Positions 54,777 through 64,000 of a DNA stretch of 64,000 nucleotides are shown one piece after another. The DNA comes from Scatophagus argus (taxonomy: Eukaryota; Chordata; Actinopteri; Scatophagidae), in the NCBI RefSeq assembly GCF_020382885.2, contig NC_058502.1:3512001-3576000 (forward strand), read 5' to 3'. Below the pieces are notes generated by a model, which made no database searches, had not been told where the DNA came from, and saw only the letters and a program-made list of their open reading frames with translations. The position numbers and the translations under genes are program-made. Position 1 is the stretch's first letter, and each line of letters begins with the position of its first letter.

Positions 54777-56148
54777 ATGGAGTCCTACGTGGTGAGCTGT
54801 AAATATGCTGAGCCGCAGTTCCCGCCTTGTGAAGAAGATTACAGTAATTTTAGTGACCAAGGGGGGTATTACAACAACCCCCAGGACAGTGGTAGTTATG
54901 GAGGAGGCTATCAGCCCATGCAGCCCCCTCCGCCTCCATACACACCACAACAAACCGGCTATCCTCACTCGTTGCAGGGGCACCACCGGGAGGATGGAGA
55001 GGAGCACCCGCAGCACCAAGGTGCGCCCTTCCCCGGCTACAGGGAGACAGACGCAGCCGGTAAGGAGAGGTTCCCTGTGGGTGACCTGCAGTGCCAGGCC
55101 TGGATGACCTGTGCAAAACCCGCTCAGGTGCAGAGGAAAACGGCCTGCCAGGGAAAAGACAAGCCGCCTATTGTTGTCTACCCGTGGATGAAGAAGGTGC
55201 ACGTCGCTCACGGTGAGACAGCCCGAGGAGCTTCATCTTCCTCTCCCGACTGCAAACTCTGTTTTATTTCTCTGCCGTTTCAGTTCGCCTGATTCCCATG
55301 TTTATGCTTTTTATGTTCCTTCTCTTTCTCCTTCTTTCTTGTGTTTTGTCCATTTGTGAGCAACGTTTTTGTTGTCGAGTTATTTATGATCTTAGTGAGA
55401 GTCAGGGAGAATTACAACCCCTATAAAGTTTTATGACCCTGCCACAGCGTGCGTGCGTGTGTGTGTGTGCGCGCGCGCGCGCGAAATTGTGTATCTCGAG
55501 CGCAGTGCTGCAGCTGAACAAAAATCTGCAAGTTAAAAGTAAAAACTGCTTACAGACCTCTTCCCAGTCAACCACAAATGGATATAAACACTAACAATGA
55601 CCACATCATAATTTGAAGCAATGCAAGATTTTAAAATACTGATTCCATTTTATTTAGCTTCATTTCATTTCACAGACTTTTAATATATCTCATTATAGTC
55701 TAATAATAATTTAAAATAATACAAAAACTAAAGCAAAAATTGGTAAAATTTAAAAGTAAATAATCTCGCTCTAATTCTCTCTTCATTTATTTATTTATTT
55801 ACAGTTAATCCTAACCACGTTGGCCCGGAGCCAAAGCGGCTAAGGACGGCCTACACGCGCCAGCAGGTTCTGGAGCTCGAGAAGGAGTTCCACTTCAGCC
55901 GCTACCTCACGCGCCGCCGCCGCGTGGAGGTGGCCCACGCGCTGTGCCTCACCGAGCGCCAGGTGAAGGTGTGGTTCCAGAACCGGCGCATGCGCTGGAA
56001 GAAAGACAACAAGCTGCCCAACACCAAAGGAAGGAGCAAAAACAAGAAAGCGACGGACAACAATAACAACAACAGCAGCAGCAGCAGCAGCGGCGGCGGC
56101 AGCGGCGGAGGCGGAGGCAGCGTCATGAAGGCGGTGATAACTGTGTGA
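54777..56148 (+). CDS. hoxd4b: Homeobox protein Hox-D4b
   Basis: This is a group-4 (Deformed class) Hox transcription factor that patterns hindbrain and anterior trunk in the family. Exons 54777-55212 and 55805-56148 join in phase 1 to 259 residues. The N-terminus [18 protein letters not shown] matches the group-4 start. A Pro run (about 41-58) precedes the hexapeptide YPWM at 135-138 ([11 protein letters not shown]). The homeodomain is about 155-214, with [20 protein letters not shown] and [14 protein letters not shown]; Val replaces Ile at the two usual QIKIW positions. The tail carries Asn, Ser and Gly runs. The frame stays open upstream of 54777 but has no earlier ATG in a family-like context, so this ATG is chosen. 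ATTAAA at 57365-57370 may end the transcript. Confidence 0.95.
55454..55483 (+). repeat. (GT)n(GC)n microsatellite
   Basis: Alternating purine-pyrimidine tract in the hoxd4b intron, of a type able to adopt left-handed (Z) DNA. Confidence 0.9.
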
Positions 56149-59100
56149 AAACGGTGCGAGCAGAGCCTGGCCGTCAGAGGCAGCCACGTTAGCACCTTCA
56201 CTCTCCAAAACTGATGTTGCTAAGCGGATCCAGGGTGACTGTGGTCCTGAAACGATTCGAAACCGCTTTAAAAAGGCTCAAAAATTCATCTATAGGCCAC
56301 CTAAAAGCTTTACAAATTCGTTGCTGCATTTTGCTTACATTTCAACCGTTACTTTTTAAAGTGTCTTTATGTTGTGTATGCCTCCAATTTTAGTGATATT
56401 ACTGAATTCGTGTCTTTGAGTCGTTTGGGTAAACTGTACGGTTGTAGATGGTCTGAGAAATTTACGGTGAAATTGGGGAATCATTTCGAATTGAGATATC
56501 CGATATTAAAGACGCAAAAGCCTATTGGCTGCAGTCTTACAAAACTCTCCGTACACGGTGACCGAGGAGAGATTGTGTGGAGAAAACAGGGTTTTATTTC
56601 TACAGGGTAAACATAATACAGGGTTTTATGATAGCTACCTAAAAGATGAAATATCCTAACTTATGAATATGCACATTACCAAAATGTTGTTTCCACAAAC
56701 CTGCGCTTAAAACGCGCTAAAACAAGTCCAGAAGCGCCCAATTTCTCGGCGGCGTCCTTGCAGAATGGTTGGATAAATAATGTTTCAGCTTTTATTTTGT
56801 ACATAGTCGAGCACCCAAATTCAATGCATACTTGGTAGGATAAGTAGCCATATCGTGCAGATTTTTTTTAATCTCCAAAGGTTGAGTAAACTCTTCAGTA
56901 GAGGGGAGGGGGGGAGTGACACATTTGTACGCACAGGGGAGCACTAAACAAAGAGTTAAAAACAACCAAATTGGAGGTAGGAGGTTTCTGATGCACGACG
57001 CGGACTGTAAATCCAACTTGTTTTCTCAGGGTTACAGGGTTTTAACGAGCAGAACTTTCTGAAACGTTGTGTTGTTTGATTCAGCACCGAGAGGTTTAAA
57101 GTAATACTCTCTGAAACAGCTTTGCATTTTCAAAGAATGTGTTCTCTCTCTCTTTGATTCCAGTTTAATATGCTATTGATTTCTATTATAGTCTACGCCA
57201 GTACTTATTTTTATTTGATTATTTAGAAGCATATTTTATTCTTCTGTAGCAAGCAACACTTCTGTTCATTTTAGTATGTGTTGATCTTTGGGGAAAAAAA
57301 GAAAAAAAACTTTTCCTGTAAGTATTTTATATGTGGAAATGTTTTGATAAAATAGATGATAAAAATTAAAAATGTTTCAAACTGCAAAACGGTGATGTCT
57401 CTCAGTCTCACACACGCACACACAAATTACAACACACAGGAGCGTATTTAAGCAGAGGATGGACAGATTTTCTACGCATGTTCATGTTGGAGACTGACGC
57501 AATGCGTGAGGATCAACGGACGTGACGTCAAAACATGGCTTATGAATGAAACTCTGTCTATGTTCCAGGATCAAACAAAGAATCAAACCGCTACGTATGC
57601 AAATCCCTTTTCTTAAAATCAAAATATTAAGATGTGTGTGAAAGGTATTTTTTTTAAAACATACACTTTAACGGAGCCTCTGCAAGTCTACACGATCTTT
57701 GATACACTCATAACACGGTCTTAATTTAGGGGTGAGCCAAGACAAAAATCTGTCTTGATGTCTGAGCTGAGAAGCTTTTTAAACTGTGAGGTTTTCTCCC
57801 TTGGGTGGACTTAAAACGTGTTTCGGATTATTCCGCGGATAGACGGCGATCCCCAACGTTTAATCACAATTTGCTTCAACGGCTGTCTTCAGCAGCCACA
57901 GAGATACCAAAAGCAACACGCTGTTTCACGCATTGTTTAGAAGCAGCGCAGAGACGACATGGGATACTTTAGCTGAAAGAAATCCTCTCTGTGTGTGTGT
58001 GTGTGTGTGTGGTGCGATGTGAGGGAAATGAGAGGCAGCAATTGGTGGCTTCCGGTCGAGACGGGGTTAAGTGTGCAGGAAAGGGGCTGACATGAACAAC
58101 ATAGAATATCTATCATATGCTGGAGATCCAACGCACCTGATCAGTCAGGACAAGAAAAGTCCTTTTATTCACTCACAACAGTTTCTACTGGTCTGCATGT
58201 CTGTAAGTATCCACAGAGAAATGCACAAACACATAACAAATGCAGCAGTGCAGCTATGTGCTAAGGAGATTGCTAGAGTGCATATTACTTTCGGATATAA
58301 ACTAACATGAATTGTGCCATAGACTGTATTGTGTGTTTTGTGCTCTTTGTATGCGTTTGGTGGACGTTATGCATGTTCGCTACTGGATGTCACAGCACCT
58401 GTACGTCTGAAGTCTGACTGTGGTGAAGTAGGACCGCCCTCGACTGGTGGCACTGAGTACTGCAGCCTGAAAGAAATAATAAACAAATAAGAAGTCAGAG
58501 AAAAAGCTTCGCTAAAAATAGCAACACCACAGTGTAGAAATACTCTGATGCAAAAATTTTAACTATGTACTACAGTTTTACTAAAGTAAAGGGAGAAAAG
58601 TATTTGCATCAAAATATACTCAAGGCATCAGAAAAGTAAAAGTCAAAGTTGTCATTATACAGACTGGCATATTTTACATAATATTTCTATATTATATAGG
58701 TTGGACGGTAAGTTTTATTTGCTTGTCATTTTAACGTTGAAGCTGGTGGTTTTAAAGGTGGCGGAACTACTTTAGTTTATCTTCTAGTGTATTTTGAGAG
58801 TTGTGCATCACGAAGTATTAACAAAATTAACACCTGTACAACACTATAAACCATCAATACACATTACAGTTTATAAATGTACACTGTTCAGGTGCTGACA
58901 CTGGGTCAAAGCTGATTCAAAAGCATGACCATGCCGAGTCTAAAATTCGCTGTAGCCTTCTGAACTCCTGTGACCGGATGTTTACGTTATTTTGTCCACC
59001 TGTATACACTGTCACACTCAAGGCTGTAGGGAAAGCCGCACTACACATACCCACAGGTGAAGATTTTATAAAAGCGGCAATGCACACACGGTAGTCTAAC

Positions 59101-59296
59101 TGCAGCAGACAGACGTTTCCAGCTCAGGCGTGAAGCGGAACGAAAGTCTGAGTTCCGCTTACTCCCCCGGACAACAATCGGGCGGACCAGTAGGTGACTG
59201 AAGAGCAAGCCCTTGTCCTTAAACTTGGATGCAGTGGAATTGACCTCATCTCCCATTATATTTCTTATTTAAAAATAAGGATATTGCAACATCACA
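56149..59296. other. hoxd4b 3' UTR and hoxd4b-mtx2 spacer
   Basis: The hoxd4b 3' UTR probably reaches about 57.4 kb. Anterior HoxD genes (hoxd3, hoxd1) would lie around here in other clusters; no homeobox is seen. A GT run lies at 57991-58011 and a diverged repeat at 58530-58800. ACCGGATGT near 58974 is an ETS-type site about 320 bp before the mtx2 start and probably belongs to its promoter. Confidence 0.55.
58530..58800 (+). repeat. Diverged teleost interspersed repeat
   Basis: Words such as AAGTATTTGCATCAAAATAT, CAGAAAAGTAAAAGTCAAAG and AAGCTGGTGGTTTTAAAGGT match a repeat I recall as very common in percomorph genomes. It shares the TACT/AGTA-rich style of the element at 27817-28196. No coding capacity; boundaries are approximate. 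Confidence 0.6.
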
Positions 59297-62200
59297 ATGT
59301 CTCTTGCGGCAGAGGCTTTCGTGTCACAGATGGCAGGTAGTGTTCACTTTGCTCGGTACTTCTATTAATGTCTTTTAAGCTACCTTTAGCCAGCTAACAT
59401 CGGCTAACGTTTACCGCTATGTAGCCTTTTGCTAAAGTTACACAAATGCATGTAAATAGTAATTGCCGTTTTACATAGCAGAGCTGTTCGACTACAACCG
59501 TAACGATGGTTACCTTTGCCCACCTTATTTTGTTTCTTTAGCAAATACTAATTTGTCCTAGCTCTGGTACAGAACTGACAGACTTGGTGCGGGTCATAGA
59601 CTGCTAACTTAGCGCTTCACTCTTTTTTGCGAATAAATGCATTTATTGTTGTTATCGTTAAAGGTACAAACCTAAGAGGGGAGCGCAAATTCAAGCAGCA
59701 GCAGTTCAGGAGGATTCACGTCATGACAGCCTTATGTCGAGCTTCAAAAATATGACTTACTCCATTGAAGTGCGGCTAAGTTATATTAGATTTAGGCACC
59801 ACTGAAAGATCCAACATGGCGACTCGTTTCTTCATGTCTCAACACTGAGTGCTGCTCGGCTTTGATCTGCTCAATACCGCCTCTAGTGGCTGGAAGTTAT
59901 ATTGCAACAATTACAGTGTTGAAAGGTAAGATGCTGTAATACAGCCTCCGGCCATTAGGAGCAGCGGAGAGCACAGCGTTACTGACTAACACTACCATTT
60001 CGTGGGGGAAGAAAACATGGCCATCTTGTATTTTACATGGATTGTATAGAGTTAAATGAAACTTACCAAGTCTTCACTGGTGAAGTCATAAATGTGCCAC
60101 TTTATTCATGCCTGGCATTGATGTAAGACTCCTTGAACTGTTGCTGAGAAGCTACCTTTGCTTGGACTTTCAACATTCATCCAGTTGGCAGGTTTACAGA
60201 TGTAGAATGTCTGAAATGGGTCTGCACCTTTTTAAGTTAAACATGGGTACACAACTGTGTCCATGCCTCTGAGGGGGCGTGTCTGTACAATCGAGGAACA
60301 CTGAATTTATTGAATGCATTACTGTGCTAAATAGAATGATGTTAATCGTCCGTGTCTCTGTGTGTGTCTCTGCCTGCTTGTCTGTTTTTGACACTGACAG
60401 CTGCTGAGCCCTGGCCTGAAACTGCAACCCTGTACCAACCCCTGAAGGGTAAGTCAGTGTTTGTCTGAAATGGAGAAACAGTGTGAATTGTCACTATGGA
60501 GATGTTGTTTACATGACTTTGTTGTTTTTACAGATGATCAGATTCTGCTGTCAGACTGCGCTTCATCTCTCGCTGTTCAGGTGAAGTTCAGTTTGTACAC
60601 GTTCTCAGTGAAAATATTTGTTTCTGCCTGCAACATATGTATGTATTTTATTTTAATCTTTTTTTTTTTTGCTTGATCTGTTATTAGCTGGAGCACTAAT
60701 CGACCCTGTGCTGTTTCTCTTGTCCAGGCCTACCTCAGGATGTGTGGTCTGCCTGTTCGGGTGGCTTGTAGAGCAAATGCTGAATACATGTCACCTTCGG
60801 GTTAGTACACATGCTGCAAAAGTGGATTAACTTTTGCCACGCTGAAAATTAATTATTGTATTCACAGCATATAGCAACAATTAACACTATGAACAATAGC
60901 TAATAGTACAGTAAATAGTAGGACCTTCTTACTGATTAACTCTTCACCTTTTGGGTTTTGTGGTTGCTGATGCTTTAGTTGTTCCTTCAAAAGTCACTGT
61001 AATGCTTTTTGTCTTCATTTTCCTTTTTGTCTTTTTCTTTTTCTTTTGTTGTTTCTTTGTAGGTAAGATTCCCTTCATCCATGTAGGGAATCAGGTGGTG
61101 TCAGAACTGGGGCCGATAGTGCAATTCACCAAAGCCAAGGTGTGTGTTGCGGATTTTTATTCCAGCTTGCTTAACTCTTCGACACACATTAAGACATCTT
61201 ATCACCTGAAGTAATTTTCTGGATATATTACTCCTGTAAGAAATCACTCGTAGTTTCTTATTTTGTTAGTTAGAAGAATGGGATTGATTTAAGTTAGGAG
61301 TAAACTAATTTGATAATAAGTATTTTTGGGTTCTCAGGGTCATTCTCTGAGCGATGGCTTAGATGATGTTCAGAGAGCTGAAATGAAAGCGTACATGGAG
61401 CTGGTCAACAATATGCTGCTTACTGCTGAGGTACACACACATTCACTCTCTGCCAGGAAACAAAACACACACAACCTCAACACAGCTACACACATCTGTT
61501 TTCAGTATCTGGGTAATATCTTCTCACCCGAGACTCCTCTGCTCTCCACAGTTGTACATCCAGTGGTGTGATGACGCTACAGCTGCTGAAGTGCGTATAC
61601 TTGTCTTTGGATTATTGAAAGATAAGATTTGCCAGGGATCGATCATTATTATTGTTAGTATCATTGCTCATATGTGTGTGTTTTGTGTAGATCACACGCC
61701 CCAGATACAGCAGTCCTTACTCGTGGCCTCTAAACAACATCCTTGCCTATCAGAAGCAGTGGGAGGTTCGCAGGAAGATGAACGCCATTGGCTGGGGTGG
61801 AAAAACCCTGGAGCAGGTGAACTCCCACCCTAAATCTCTCACGTTTTAAATGCTTTACATTATTTGTCAGAAGCTTTTCAGGGCTTTGTGGCTTTGTAGT
61901 CTCACAGCATATGGGCATTACTTACCGAAGCGTTTCATGTCTTATCTTGTGTTTTAGGTTTATGAGGATGTGAGTCAGTGCTGCCAGGCTCTGTCCCAGA
62001 GGCTGGGAACACAACCATACTTCTTTAATAAACAGTATGTATCTGTCACTACGTGTGTGTGTGGATTTAACTGATGCCTGCCAGTTAGTCTCCGTCTGCA
62101 GCTGAATAACAAAAAAGCAACAGGCTGACACAGTGAGGCAGTTTTCTGCTTCAACATGCTGAGTCCTCTGCTCTGCTGACCTAAGAGGGGCACAAGCTGC

Positions 62201-62540
62201 AACTTTTTCTGCAGCACCATCTAGTGGTGCAATATGGCAATGACAGCCTAATCATCTACAAAAACTCTTAATGCCTTTCTCATCTATTATCCGATGTCTC
62301 ATTCATAGCTGAGTGAAAGGAGTGGATAAAGTGATTGGTGGTGATTTAAGAAGTAACTAGTAGTGTATGTTTGTGTGTTGTAGACCTACAGAACTGGACG
62401 CATTGGTGTTTGGACACCTCTTCACTATACTCACCACCAGACTGACCAGCACGGAGCTGGCAGAGAGGATCAGGAGCTACAGTAACCTGCTGTCTTTCTG
62501 CAGACGTATCGAACAGACCTACTTTGAAGACAAGAGCTAG
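59297..62540 (+). CDS. mtx2: Metaxin 2, mitochondrial outer-membrane protein
   Basis: Metaxin 2 works with metaxin 1 at the cytosolic face of the mitochondrial outer membrane in beta-barrel protein assembly and organelle transport. Ten exons join in phase to 258 residues: 59297-59336, 60401-60448, 60534-60580, 60728-60800, 61063-61139, 61338-61430, 61552-61590, 61691-61816, 61958-62034 and 62384-62540. The start [13 protein letters not shown] matches the family. The thioredoxin-like GST N domain includes [19 protein letters not shown] (about 73-91). The GST C domain includes [18 protein letters not shown] and [13 protein letters not shown]. As usual for metaxin 2 there is no C-terminal membrane anchor. 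The tail (YFEDKS) is slightly shorter than in mammals. A poly(A) signal lies at 62914-62919. It marks the anterior flank of HoxD clusters. Confidence 0.97.
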
Positions 62541-64000
62541 ACAAGACAGAAAATAGCCTCTCTGTATTGTCTCATCTTATACATTCTGTCGTTTCCTCTC
62601 TCATTCCCTCAATGTAGCACCGAGAAGCTGAAAGCTGTGTATATTCACATATGTGTCCCTTTATAATTCTCGCTTTCTTCCCCCCTTTTGCTTTGTGCTT
62701 GTACATTTTTGCATGCTGCTGATGGAAGTCTAGAGGAGCCTCTTTTAAGGATTAACACGTCTCCACTGTACATACACAAACGTACCAGGAAGGGTCCTTT
62801 ACTGTAATGTCAAGTATGGCTAACACCACAGTAAAGATCATCTCTAAGGGTATTTACAACACGTGTACCATCTAAAAAGAATTTTCCAGTTGAATTGCTT
62901 CAGGGTGCCATTAAATAAATGATGATGGAAGCTTTACACTTCAGGCACCATGTGAATGAAAGAAGAACACTGATGATGGAAATGCAGCACTTCACAGATC
63001 CCAAGAGGAGGTTAGAAGTTGAGTTAAGCTTAGATGATCTGACTGGGATTCAGCAGTGTGGATTCTTCCCAACTCAGAGGCACAGACTTATTAATATGCT
63101 CTTATTTCTTCTGTTTGCACACACAGGAATGCTGTCTGCTCTGACCTGTGACCTCGATGGTCACAGACTCTCAGAGAGGTTGGGTGTGTGTTTCACAGCT
63201 GTAAAAGCTTGTAAAAAATGTGTGGCAGAGTTGGCATACTCACTTTCCTCCTGTACAAAAATCACAACCATAGTGATAACGAAGAAGATGTGAGTTATGG
63301 ATTATTTTCTTTGTGTGAATTGAAAGTGCCTACAAAGTAAACGTCATTAAATCCAACACACTGAGTGTTTTATTTGATCTTTGATGCTGAAATGCATAAC
63401 GCAACTTGATAACAGATTTTGATTATGTCAAGTCAGAAAAGCTTCAGTTGGTGAGAAGATTCTTTTAAATCTATTTTTAGGCCCAACACGTACGGTAGCT
63501 TCGGTTCTCACACACACACACACGTGCGGCTGAGCGTGTTTTCTGCCTCCAGGTTTCAGACGAGCTTAGTGGTCACGTCTCATCACCTCTGATTGCCCTC
63601 CAGTTGAGCAGTGTGTGTGTCTCTCTCTGCGTGTGTGAGACAGATGTAGCCAGTGTACGTCTCCCAGGTTTCCTGAGAGGTCAGAGTGTGACCTTTGAAC
63701 TTCCTGCACCTGTGACATCATGAGTGATGACCTGTGATGGCTGAACGGCGCACAGTTGGAGGTCATCAGGCAGACAGCAGACAGAGAAATAAACAGAAAT
63801 GAACATCTCACAGAAGAAGTTAAAACCAGAAAGACACCTGAGCAGCATACATCATATCTCCACTTTTCCATGTTTTGCATATTTGGAAGATGATGTGTCA
63901 AACACGTGATGTGGAGTCCTGCTGAGATACTGAGCTACAGTGTGTTGTGGTCTTACTTCCTTACAATCAGGGCACGAGCCTCCAGTTCACACAGAGGGTG
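62541..64000. other. mtx2 3' UTR and right flank
   Basis: The mtx2 3' UTR runs to about 62935, following AATAAA at 62914-62919. Beyond it there is a short CA run near 63511-63523 and no recognisable exon. Short ORFs on both strands look random. Confidence 0.55.

Noticed and set aside
54771..55211. 146-codon minus ORF over hoxd4b exon 1
   Set aside because: Antisense shadow of a conserved coding exon.

Overview
This is vertebrate nuclear DNA, most likely from a percomorph (spiny-rayed) teleost. It has GT-AG introns, abundant CA/GT and ATT microsatellites, teleost-type interspersed repeats, and protein-coding exons that I could join phase-correctly into known fish families. No bacterial, viral or CRISPR features were seen. 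The species cannot be named from the sequence alone.

The window covers one degenerate duplicate Hox cluster of the HoxD type with both flanks. Left to right it holds: chrna1 (muscle nicotinic acetylcholine receptor alpha-1, + strand, 1196-5753, most exons); a convergent lunapark gene (lnpb-like, - strand, coding 10492-18028, promoter near 19.3-19.4 kb); a Hox cluster on the + strand with three genes, hoxd11b (25717-28752), hoxd9b (33168-35751) and hoxd4b (54777-56148); a mir-10d hairpin (52669-52750) between hoxd9b and hoxd4b; and mtx2 (metaxin 2, + strand, 59297-62540). The order lunapark - HoxD - mtx2 is the ancestral HoxD neighbourhood. Retention of only paralogue groups 11, 9 and 4, with no evx2, fits the HoxDb cluster left by the teleost genome duplication.

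The Hox proteins are homeodomain transcription factors for axial and appendage patterning. mir-10 sits upstream of the group-4 gene as in other Hox clusters. Lunapark, metaxin 2 and the receptor subunit are bystander genes with no role in patterning that the sequence shows.

The most notable observations are: an intron that splits the hoxd11b homeobox at codon 43 and contains a teleost repeat; a TG microsatellite in place of the pyrimidine tract at the hoxd11b exon 2 acceptor; a MITE-like element 38 bp upstream of hoxd9b exon 2; an apparently out-of-order candidate signal-peptide exon for chrna1, with E-boxes and a TATA-like element; a GC-AG intron in chrna1; several CTCF-like motifs; a 5' half of tRNA-Gln; and a possible secreted-peptide transcript between hoxd9b and hoxd4b. 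I found no wholly new biological system.
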